DNA of 23,281 nucleotides, taken from positions 1-23,281 of the forward strand of contig CAMELY010000004.1 in assembly GCA_945926565.1 (NCBI GenBank). Direction: 5' to 3'. Shown piece after piece: positions 16,555 through 23,281 of the stretch. The DNA is from an uncultured Clostridia bacterium (lineage in GTDB: Bacteria > Bacillota > Clostridia > Oscillospirales > Oscillospiraceae). Made by a program: the position numbers and the translations under genes. Every line of letters begins with the position of its first letter. Position 1 is the first letter of the stretch. The notes under the pieces were generated by a model. It searched no databases. It was not told the DNA's origin and was given only the letters and a program-made list of their open reading frames with translations.

Positions 16555-17811
16555 TCAGGGCTCCTCCCGCCGGATCTGCGCCCCCAGAGCGCTGAGATGC
16601 CCGGTCAGGTCCGCGTAGCCCCGGTCCAGATGGTGCAGTCCAGTGATCCGGCTCTCCCCTTCCGCCCCCAGGGCGGCCACCACCAGGGCGGCTCCGCCCC
16701 GGAGATCCGCCGCCTCCAGTCGGGCCCCGTGGAGCTTGGGAACGCCGCAGACCACCGCCACCCGGCCCTCCACCCGGATGTCCGCCCCCATACGGGCCAG
16801 CTCCTGGGTGTGCCTGTATCGGTTTTCAAAGATGGTCTCCACAAAGACCGTGGTGCCCCTGGCCCGGGTCAGGGCGGCCATCACCGGCGGCTGGGCGTCG
16901 GTGGGAAAGCCGGGGTACGGGGCGGTGCGCACCGGCGGGACGCCTTTGAGCCGGCCGTCGCTGGTCAGCCAGATCCGCTGCTCCTCCTCCCGCACCTGAC
17001 AGCCCGCCAGGGAGAAGAGGTCGGTAATCAGCACCAGCTGCCGCCGGGGCACCCCCTCCACCTCGATCTCTCCCCCCGTCAGGGCGGCGGCGGAGAGGTA
17101 GGTGGCGGCGCAGATCCGGTCGGAGATCACCCGGTGCTCCGCCATGTGGAGGGGAACCTGCCCCTCAATGGTGATGACCGAGCTGCCCGCTCCCTGAATC
17201 CGGGCGCCGCAGGCGTTGAGAAACTGCTGCAAATCCCAGATCTCCGGCTCCCGGGCGGCGTTATAGAGGACGGTGCGCCCTCTGGCCCCGCAGGCGGCCA
17301 GCATGGCGTTTTCCGTGGCCCCCACGCTGGGGATGGTAAAGCTGATCTCCGCCCCCCGGAGGCCCCGGGTGCGGCATTTGAGCCCTCCCCCCGCCTCGTC
17401 AATCTCCGCTCCCAGCCTGCGCAGGGCGGAGAGGTGGAGGTCGATGGGCCGGGGCCCCAGCTCACAGCCCCCCGGCATGGAGAGGCGGGCCTCCCCCGTC
17501 CGGGCCAGCACCGCCCCCAGAAAGATCACCGAGGAGCGCATCTCCCGCATGAGGTGCTCCGGGATGTCGCACCGGTCCAGGGGGCCGGAGTCCACTGTGA
17601 TGGTATCCCCCTCCCGGGTCACCCGGCAGCCCAGATGCTCCAGAATGGAGACCGAGGCGGCCACATCGGACAGGGGCGGGCAGTTATGTATCACACTGAC
17701 GCTGCCGGAGAGAATGGTGGCCGCCAGAATGGGTAATACGCTGTTTTTTGCTCCGTGGATGTGGACGGCTCCCTCCAGGCGCTGCCCACCGGAGATCAGA
17801 ATGGCACTCAT
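16555..17811 (-). CDS. murA: UDP-N-acetylglucosamine 1-carboxyvinyltransferase MurA
   Basis: MurA adds enolpyruvate from phosphoenolpyruvate to UDP-GlcNAc, the first committed step of peptidoglycan synthesis, in the cytoplasm. The 418-aa product has the N-terminal HGAKNSVLPIL, the active-site loop MPGGCELGPRPIDLH with Cys116 (the residue modified by fosfomycin in the family), and SVGATENAMLAA. The cysteine is present, so the enzyme is of the fosfomycin-sensitive form in principle. GGGGAGG lies seven bases before the ATG. The gene sits between murG and ftsQ, where murA or murB is often found. Many Firmicutes have two murA genes; a second copy cannot be assessed here. Confidence 0.96.
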   Translation of the reverse strand: MSAILISGGQRLEGAVHIHGAKNSVLPILAATILSGSVSVIHNCPPLSDVAASVSILEHLGCRVTREGDTITVDSGPLDRCDIPEHLMREMRSSVIFLGAVLARTGEARLSMPGGCELGPRPIDLHLSALRRLGAEIDEAGGGLKCRTRGLRGAEISFTIPSVGATENAMLAACGARGRTVLYNAAREPEIWDLQQFLNACGARIQGAGSSVITIEGQVPLHMAEHRVISDRICAATYLSAAALTGGEIEVEGVPRRQLVLITDLFSLAGCQVREEEQRIWLTSDGRLKGVPPVRTAPYPGFPTDAQPPVMAALTRARGTTVFVETIFENRYRHTQELARMGADIRVEGRVAVVCGVPKLHGARLEAADLRGGAALVVAALGAEGESRITGLHHLDRGYADLTGHLSALGAQIRREEP

Positions 17812-17873
17812 GTAGCTTCCTCCCCACAGTTTTGTGTCATTCTATGAGAAGAAAGGCAAAAAGGTGCTTCTTG

Positions 17874-18995
17874 TTACTTCATCAGGCCCTTGAGCACCTG
17901 ATAGATGCGCTCGTTGGCGTCGGTGACCGACAGCCTGGCCAGGTTCCTGCTCATCTCTCCCAGTTGGGTGGGATGGGCCAGCATGGAGCAGACCTGCTCA
18001 TACAGCTTGTCGCCGGTACACTCCGGCTCCAGCATCAGCACCGCGCCCCCCTGGTCGGAGAGGACACGGGCGTTTTTCTCCTGGTGGTTGGCGGTCACGT
18101 TGGGACTGGGCACCAGGATGCTGGGCTTGGCGATGGCGGAGATCTCCGAGATGGTGGAGGCACCCGCCCGGCTGAGCACCACATCCGCCGCGTCCATGCA
18201 GGCGGGCATGTCGTAGATATACTCCCGGACGTCCACCCGGGGGTAGTCCTTCAGGTCGATGCCCTTTTCCGCCAGCTTTTCCAGCACCCGCTGGTAGTAC
18301 CGCTGGCCCACGCCGTAGATGTGGTGGAAGGGCTGTCCCTCCCGGCACTCCCGGGCCACAAAGTCCACCATGTGGTCGTTCATCACCTGAGCCCCCAGGC
18401 TGCCCCAGGTGGTCAGCACCACGGGCAGGTCATCGGTATAGCCCAGAGCCTGCCGGGCCTCCTGGCGGGTCATCCGGAAGAAGTCTCCCCGCACCGGGGT
18501 GCCGGTGACCTCCACCCGCTCCGGGTGGGAGTAGTGCTTCCGGCTCTCCTCAAAGCCCACCATCACCTTGTCCACCACCTTGGACAGCGCCTTGGTGGTG
18601 AGCCCCGGCTCGGCGTTGGACTCATGGACAGCGGTGGGGATCCCCCGCTTGGCCGCGGCCCGCACCACCGGATAGGAGGCGTAGCCGCCGGTGCCCACCA
18701 CCAGGTCGGGCTGGAAATCCTTCAGAATCCGGGCGGCCTGGCTGCGGGAGGTGACCAGATTTTTGACGGTGATCAGGTTATGCTTGATGCCCCCCAGGCT
18801 GAGGGAGCGGTAAAAGCTGGTAATCGTGACGGTGCGGATGGGAAAGCCCTCTCTCGGCACCAGTTCCTGCTCCATGCCGCCGTCGGCGCCCACAAAGAGG
18901 ATCTCCGCCCCGTCCCGCTGCTGAAACATCCGGGCCAGGGCCAGGCCGGGGTTGATATGTCCGGCGGTACCGCCGCAGGTAAAGAGCACTTTCAT
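17874..18995 (-). CDS. murG: UDP-GlcNAc:undecaprenyl-PP-MurNAc-pentapeptide GlcNAc transferase MurG
   Basis: MurG turns lipid I into lipid II at the inner face of the membrane. The 373-aa product is a GT-B fold glycosyltransferase with the N-terminal GGTAGHINPGLALA (8-21), GTGGYASYPVVRAA, WGSLGAQVMN (in place of the GGSxGA form) and the UDP-GlcNAc-binding region SRAGASTISEISA followed by PSPNVTANHQEKNA. AAAGGA lies nine bases before the ATG. It starts 18 bases after ftsW, and murA follows after 62 bases. The ftsW-murG pairing is conserved across bacteria. Confidence 0.97.
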   Translation of the reverse strand: MKVLFTCGGTAGHINPGLALARMFQQRDGAEILFVGADGGMEQELVPREGFPIRTVTITSFYRSLSLGGIKHNLITVKNLVTSRSQAARILKDFQPDLVVGTGGYASYPVVRAAAKRGIPTAVHESNAEPGLTTKALSKVVDKVMVGFEESRKHYSHPERVEVTGTPVRGDFFRMTRQEARQALGYTDDLPVVLTTWGSLGAQVMNDHMVDFVARECREGQPFHHIYGVGQRYYQRVLEKLAEKGIDLKDYPRVDVREYIYDMPACMDAADVVLSRAGASTISEISAIAKPSILVPSPNVTANHQEKNARVLSDQGGAVLMLEPECTGDKLYEQVCSMLAHPTQLGEMSRNLARLSVTDANERIYQVLKGLMK

Positions 18996-19013
18996 ATGGA
19001 TGCTTCCTTTCTG

Positions 19014-20267
19014 TCACCCCTGTTTGGGGGCGGGAATCTGCCGGGAGACCGACAGGATGATGCCCATCTCCGCCAGCTGGATGACCAGAGCGGTGCCGCC
19101 GTAGCTGAAGAAGGGCAGAGAGATGCCGGTGGCGGGGATGAGGTTGGTGACCACGGCGATGTTGAGGAACACCTGCACCGCCAGCAGGGTGGTGATGCCC
19201 ACCACCAGCAGGGAGCCGAACCGGTCCCGGGCGTGGAGGGCCAGCCAGTAGCCCCGGAGCACCAGCAGGGCGAAGAGCAGGATGATCAGGGTGGCCCCGA
19301 TAAAGCCCAGCTCCTCGCAGACCACGGCGAAGATGAAGTCGTTCTGCTCCTCGGGTAAGTACAGATATTTCTGCCGGCTCAGGCCGAAGCCCAGGCCGGA
19401 GACGCCGCCGGAGGCCACGGCGTAGAGAGACTGGATGATCTGATAGCCCTTGTCGGTGGGGTCAGACCAGGGATTCTGCCAAATGGTGATCCGGCTGGAG
19501 TTGTAGCCGGTAATCTTGATAAACAGCACCAGGGCAGCCGCCACCAGACTGCCTCCCGCCACAAACCAGCCCCAGTGGATGCCGGCGGCGAAGAGGATGG
19601 CGGCAGCGGCGGCGAAGACCAGGATGGTGCCCGACATATGGGGCTCCAGCATCAGCAGAATGGCGATGATGCCCAGCACCAGCACATAGGGCACCAGCTC
19701 CCACATGCCGGTGCGGTCGCCGAAGTCCTGGATGGCGTAGACCGCCTTTTCCAGACCGGTGGCGTTTTTCCGCCGGGGGCTCGACTTTTTCGCCTGGGCC
19801 TGGATCTGTGTCAGGGGCCGTTTCGATAATCGGGAGGCGAAGTACATGACCACGCCGATTTTCGCGATCTCCGAGGGCTGGAAGGTGGTAAAGCCCAGGC
19901 TGAGCCAGCGCCGGGCGTTGTTTCGCACAATGCTCACATGGGGAATCGGGATGAGCACCAGCACCAGCAGAAAGATGGCGACGGCCAGGGCGATGGCGCC
20001 CAGCCAGCGCAGCTGCTGGTAGTTGATTTTGGAGACCACATACATGACAATGACACCCAGCACGGCAAAGAGCGCCTGGCGCTTAAAATAGTAGAGGGCG
20101 TCATAGTTGGACTGCTTTTCCACGCTGGCGGCATAGGAGGAGGCCGAGAGCAGCATCACCAGTCCGATGCCCAGCAGCAGCAGTGTCAGCATCAGAAAGG
20201 GCATATCGATGGGGCCCAGTGCCCACTGCTCCTCCCGGGTCAGGTCTCGTTTCGTTCTCCAAGCCAT
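19014..20267 (-). CDS. ftsW: SEDS peptidoglycan polymerase FtsW (SpoVE-like)
   Basis: FtsW polymerises glycan strands from lipid II together with a class B PBP at the septum. The 417-aa product has about ten membrane segments. Family landmarks are ARRWLSLGFTTFQPSEIAK (118-136), EPHMSGTIL (208-216), YQIIQSLYAVASGG and LPEEQNDFIFAVVCEELG (304-321), where Asp310 aligns with the catalytic aspartate of SEDS enzymes. A basic loop of about 45 residues (146-190, with KKSSPRRKN) after the QPSEIAK helix is longer than in textbook FtsW. AAGGAG lies seven bases before the ATG. murD, usual between mraY and ftsW, is absent. FtsW and sporulation SpoVE cannot be separated by sequence alone. Confidence 0.95.
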   Translation of the reverse strand: MAWRTKRDLTREEQWALGPIDMPFLMLTLLLLGIGLVMLLSASSYAASVEKQSNYDALYYFKRQALFAVLGVIVMYVVSKINYQQLRWLGAIALAVAIFLLVLVLIPIPHVSIVRNNARRWLSLGFTTFQPSEIAKIGVVMYFASRLSKRPLTQIQAQAKKSSPRRKNATGLEKAVYAIQDFGDRTGMWELVPYVLVLGIIAILLMLEPHMSGTILVFAAAAAILFAAGIHWGWFVAGGSLVAAALVLFIKITGYNSSRITIWQNPWSDPTDKGYQIIQSLYAVASGGVSGLGFGLSRQKYLYLPEEQNDFIFAVVCEELGFIGATLIILLFALLVLRGYWLALHARDRFGSLLVVGITTLLAVQVFLNIAVVTNLIPATGISLPFFSYGGTALVIQLAEMGIILSVSRQIPAPKQG

Positions 20268-20306
20268 AGTGTCGCTCCTTTTCTGCCGGTTCCCGTGAAA
20301 TCGCGA

Positions 20307-21296
20307 TTACAGGGCGGGGAACCGGTCCATCACGCCCCAGAAGGCCAGAATGCAGGCGGCGGCGGTGATCACGCTGAACACAAAGAACAGCTTCTCCTCG
20401 CTCCAGCCGCCCATCTCAAAGTGGTGGTGGAGGGGGGCCATCCGGAAAATCCGCTTGCCGTGGGTCAGCTTGAAATAGGTCACCTGGATAATATCGCTGA
20501 GGGTCTCGGCGATATAGATGATGCCCACCAGGATGAGAATCAGGGGGATATCCAGGCAGAAGGCCAGACCAGCCACGGCGCCGCCCAGGAAGAGGGAGCC
20601 GGTGTCCCCCATAAACACCTTGGCCGGGTGGAAGTTATAGATCAAAAAGGCGCACAGGCCGCCGAAAAGAGCCGCGGCAAAGACGCCCAGCTCGGTATAG
20701 CCCCAATAGGCGGCCACCGCCACATAGAACACGGCGACCGGCATGGTCACGCCGGTGGCCAGGCCGTCCACGCCGTCGGTCAGGTTCACCGAGTTGACGG
20801 TGCCCACGATGACAAAGGCGGCGAAGGCCATATAGACCACCCAGGGGATCTGGAAGGTCACGTTGAAGAAGGGGATATACAGATCCGCCGTCAGATAGCC
20901 CAGAGAGCGCAGCAGGACGATGAACAAAATAGCGGCGGCCAGCTGGAGCAGAAACTTCTGGGCGGCGGTGAGGCCCTCGTTCTTCTTATATTTGACCTTC
21001 ATATAGTCGTCAAAAAAGCCGATGCCGCCGAAGACCAGGGCGAAGAGAAACACCATCAGCCCGCCGAACCGGCCGGCCAGCAGATCGGGCAGTCCCGCCG
21101 TCAGCACAGCGATCAGGATTCCCGCAATAAACATAATGCCGCCCATGGTGGGTGTCCCCTGCTTGGACATATGCCACTTGGGGCCGATCTCCTTGATGGT
21201 CTGGCCGGCCTTCAACGCCACCAGCCAGGGGATCAGCACCTTGCCCAGGACATAGCTGACCAGAAAGGATACAATAAAGCCTGCAATCACTCTCAT
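20307..21296 (-). CDS. mraY: Phospho-MurNAc-pentapeptide transferase MraY
   Basis: MraY joins phospho-MurNAc-pentapeptide to undecaprenyl phosphate, giving lipid I. The 329-aa product is a ten-segment membrane protein with all the family marks: GTPTMGG (48-54), FFDDYMK with Asp96/Asp97, NLTDGVDGLA (171-180), MGDTGSL with Asp231, and the histidine cluster LHHHFE (289-294). AGGAGG lies ten bases before the ATG. A 133-base gap to the upstream PBP gene may hold a weak promoter; ftsW follows after 39 bases. Confidence 0.97.
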   Translation of the reverse strand: MRVIAGFIVSFLVSYVLGKVLIPWLVALKAGQTIKEIGPKWHMSKQGTPTMGGIMFIAGILIAVLTAGLPDLLAGRFGGLMVFLFALVFGGIGFFDDYMKVKYKKNEGLTAAQKFLLQLAAAILFIVLLRSLGYLTADLYIPFFNVTFQIPWVVYMAFAAFVIVGTVNSVNLTDGVDGLATGVTMPVAVFYVAVAAYWGYTELGVFAAALFGGLCAFLIYNFHPAKVFMGDTGSLFLGGAVAGLAFCLDIPLILILVGIIYIAETLSDIIQVTYFKLTHGKRIFRMAPLHHHFEMGGWSEEKLFFVFSVITAAACILAFWGVMDRFPAL

Positions 21297-21337
21297 CTCT
21301 TTCGAACCTCCTACACGGCAGTGCCTGTTATCGTCTT

Positions 21338-21366
21338 AGGATACCACACTTTTCCGCCGCTTTCTA
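21338..21366 (-). promoter_or_regulatory. Possible promoter of mraY
   Basis: On the minus strand, TAGAAA (21361-21366, 4/6), a 17-base spacer and TATCCT (21338-21343, 4/6) with an extended -10 TG one base upstream. It lies about 42 bases before mraY. Each box is weak on its own. Confidence 0.3.
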
Positions 21367-21388
21367 CCTCTCTTGTGTACGATTGCCC

Positions 21389-21412
21389 GGGGGCGCTCTC
21401 CCCCTCTTTTTT
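21389..21412 (+). terminator. Plus-strand-oriented terminator-like hairpin between the PBP gene and mraY
   Basis: GGGGG (21389-21393) pairs with CCCCC (21400-21404) across a six-base loop, and TCTTTTTT follows on the plus strand only. No plus-strand gene ends nearby, so if active it would stop antisense transcription entering the PBP gene from the mraY side. Confidence 0.35.
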
Positions 21413-21429
21413 GGCACAAAGCACAGAGT

Positions 21430-23281
21430 TTAATCCCGGGCGGCAATATCGGCGTCGCTGTCGTTTCCGGTTTCGCCGAACTCCACCGTGACCACATAGC
21501 CCCGGGAGGTCATGGTTCCCGGCGACACACTCTGGTCCACGCAGACAGTGTTTCCGCTGTAATACCCGGAGGCACCGCTGGCCTTCATAAAGAGACCCCG
21601 GCTGTTGAGCGTTTCCATCGCCTCCTTGGGGGTCAGGCCCTTCAGGTTGGGCATCTCCACCGCGTCGGTGGGTGCCTCCTCCCCCATGTAGAGGATGACC
21701 GTGCTGTTCTGGGGGATATAGTTGCCGGAGGAGGGAATCTGACCGGTGACGGTGTCGCCGCTGCCCACCGTCCGGTAATCCAGCTGTTTGTCCTTGAGGG
21801 CCTGCTCCGCCTGATTCTCGGTCATGCCGATGAGATCGGGGACGCTGGTGGGTGCGCCGGTGAGATCGTCCGAGCTGTAGGACTGCTCATAGCCCCGATA
21901 GTCCAGAATGTCCGCCAGCAGCTTGCCGGCCACCGGGGCGGCCATGTTGCCGCCGGAGATGTACTCCCCGTTGGCGGTGTAGCCGCCGCCCACGTCGTTG
22001 GGCCGGTCAAAGATCACCAGCGCAATGACGTCCGGGTCGTCTGCAGGGGCAAAGCCCATGAAGGAGACGATGTTCAGGCCGTCGCTGCCGTCCGCATTCT
22101 TGGTCTGGGAGGTGCCGGTCTTGCCGCCGATCCGGTAGCCGGCCTGATAGGCCTTTTTACCGGTGTACTTGCTGACGACCCCCTCCAGGATCTCGGCACA
22201 GCGCTGGCTGGTGCTCTCGCTGATCACCTGGCGCACCAGGGTGGTGTCCGCCTCATAGGTGACGCTGCCGTTCCGGTCGGTGACGGAATCCACCACATGG
22301 GGGGTATAGAGGTAGCCGCCGTTGATGACGGCGTTGAAGGCGGTGATCATCTGGATAGGAGTGACGGTAAACCGCTGGCCGAAGGAGGCGGTGGCCAGCT
22401 GGGTGATGCCGAACTCCTCGTAGGGCCAGACATTACTGCCGTTCTCATAGGGCAGGTCGATGCCGGTGGGCTCCATGATACCGAAATTGTAGAGATAGTC
22501 GTAGAAGGTCTCCTTGCCCAGCTTCTGTCCGATGGAGATCAGGGCCGGGTTGCAGGAGTGGCCAATGGCCTCGGCCAGGGTCTGATGTCCGTGGCCGGAA
22601 CGGGCGGAACAGCGAATTTTCCAGGTATCCACCATCACCGATCCGCCGCACTCAAAGGTAGAGCTCTCGTCGATGACGCCCTCCTCCAGGCCGGCGGCCA
22701 GCACCAGGGCCTTGAAGGGGGAACCGGGCTCGTAGTTGTCGGTGATCGCCTTGTTGGTCCACTGGGAGGACAGGGCGTCGGAGTAGGCCAGCTTGTAGGC
22801 CTCCTCATAGGTGAGGGGAGTCTTCTCCTCCTCCGTCAGCTCGGTGCCCTCCTCTTCTGCCTTGGCGATGGCCTCCTGCACCTGCTCCTCCGATGCTTTT
22901 ACCTTCTCCTGGGCATTCTCCTCAATCTGGGCCAGCAGGGTCTCGTCGGTGACCTCACTGTAGCTGTTCAGGTCAAAGGTGGGAGACATGGCCATGCCCA
23001 GGATGGCGCCGGTATCGCACTCCATGACGATAATGACGCCGCCGTTTTGGGTGTCGTACTGCTTGCAGTATTTTTCCAGATAGTTCTCACAGTAGGACTG
23101 AATGGTGGCGTCCAGGGTCAGATGCAGGCTGGAGCCGTCCTTGGCGTCGTAATAGTCCTGAAAGAAGTTCATCAGATCGGTGCCGGCGGCGTTTTTGGCG
23201 GTCACCACCAGGCCGGCCTCGCCGGCCAGCTGGGTCTCGTAGCCGGCCTCCAGGCCATAGGCGCCCCCGTTATCGTTGGTA
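21430..23281 (-). CDS. Class B penicillin-binding protein, SpoVD/FtsI (PBP2X) type (5' end outside the window)
   Basis: A DD-transpeptidase that cross-links peptidoglycan with FtsW at the septum or during spore cortex formation. About 616 codons are visible; the N-terminal anchor lies off the right edge. Numbering from a GTG at 23208 that is an internal codon, the order is the end of the dimerisation domain, the transpeptidase domain with Ser163 in PGSPFK (SxxK), SCN (218-220) and KTGTSQT (363-369), then two PASTA repeats (about 454-511 and 517-577). An acidic helical insertion of about 60 residues (87-146) precedes the catalytic serine. The position before mraY fits spoVD or ftsI/pbpB; sequence alone does not decide. 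murE and murF, the usual next genes, are absent. Confidence 0.94.
   Translation of the reverse strand, partial: TNDNGGAYGLEAGYETQLAGEAGLVVTAKNAAGTDLMNFFQDYYDAKDGSSLHLTLDATIQSYCENYLEKYCKQYDTQNGGVIIVMECDTGAILGMAMSPTFDLNSYSEVTDETLLAQIEENAQEKVKASEEQVQEAIAKAEEEGTELTEEEKTPLTYEEAYKLAYSDALSSQWTNKAITDNYEPGSPFKALVLAAGLEEGVIDESSTFECGGSVMVDTWKIRCSARSGHGHQTLAEAIGHSCNPALISIGQKLGKETFYDYLYNFGIMEPTGIDLPYENGSNVWPYEEFGITQLATASFGQRFTVTPIQMITAFNAVINGGYLYTPHVVDSVTDRNGSVTYEADTTLVRQVISESTSQRCAEILEGVVSKYTGKKAYQAGYRIGGKTGTSQTKNADGSDGLNIVSFMGFAPADDPDVIALVIFDRPNDVGGGYTANGEYISGGNMAAPVAGKLLADILDYRGYEQSYSSDDLTGAPTSVPDLIGMTENQAEQALKDKQLDYRTVGSGDTVTGQIPSSGNYIPQNSTVILYMGEEAPTDAVEMPNLKGLTPKEAMETLNSRGLFMKASGASGYYSGNTVCVDQSVSPGTMTSRGYVVTVEFGETGNDSDADIAARD

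Noticed and set aside
17748..19358. 536-codon plus-strand frame opposite murG and ftsW
   Set aside because: Crosses gene borders of murA, murG and ftsW on the other strand; no domain or ribosome site.
19938..21491. 517-codon plus-strand frame opposite ftsW, mraY and the PBP end
   Set aside because: His/Gln/Gly-rich antisense of membrane-protein codons; no recognisable protein.

Overview
The window is a GC-rich chromosomal segment of a spore-forming Bacillota, most likely a clostridial lineage of the Oscillospiraceae type (Flavonifractor, Oscillibacter, Lawsonibacter and relatives). The evidence is a complete spoIVB, a divIB-type ftsQ, a PASTA-bearing class B penicillin-binding protein, strong AGGAGG ribosome sites, sigma-A promoters, and GC-rich codon use that leaves long shadow frames opposite nearly every gene. 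The genus is inferred from gene content and style, not from an alignment.

Left half, plus strand (1-9096): the 3' part of lysS, closed by a terminator; a SpoU/TrmH-family RNA methyltransferase; dprA; topA; trmFO. The last three are the conserved smf-topA-gid block, with topA and trmFO overlapping by one base. About 400 non-coding bases follow, densely packed with hairpin repeat elements, then plsX and rnc, four bases apart. Transcription meets the minus-strand genes at a bidirectional terminator (about 9110-9158).

Right half, minus strand (9161-23281): reading in the direction of transcription from the right edge, this is a compact division and cell-wall (dcw) cluster: class B PBP (5' end cut off), mraY, ftsW, murG, murA, ftsQ/divIB, ftsZ. 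MraY and MurG build lipid I and lipid II, MurA makes the first committed precursor, FtsW and the PBP polymerise and cross-link septal wall, and FtsQ and FtsZ organise the divisome. murD, murE, murF and ftsA are not where they usually sit. ftsZ has its own sigma-A promoter and a terminator. Beyond it lie a membrane-anchored GH25 muramidase, an Lrp/AsnC regulator with a near-consensus promoter, spoIVB (sporulation signalling protease, here without a following spo0A), and a membrane-bound CapD/PglF-type nucleotide-sugar dehydratase behind an AT-rich gap.

I found no clearly new multi-gene system. The observations most worth a second look are the hairpin-repeat patch between trmFO and plsX, the thinned dcw cluster, the atypical FtsZ C-terminus, the acidic insertion just before the PBP catalytic serine, and the inverted repeat between the -35 and -10 of the Lrp-family gene.
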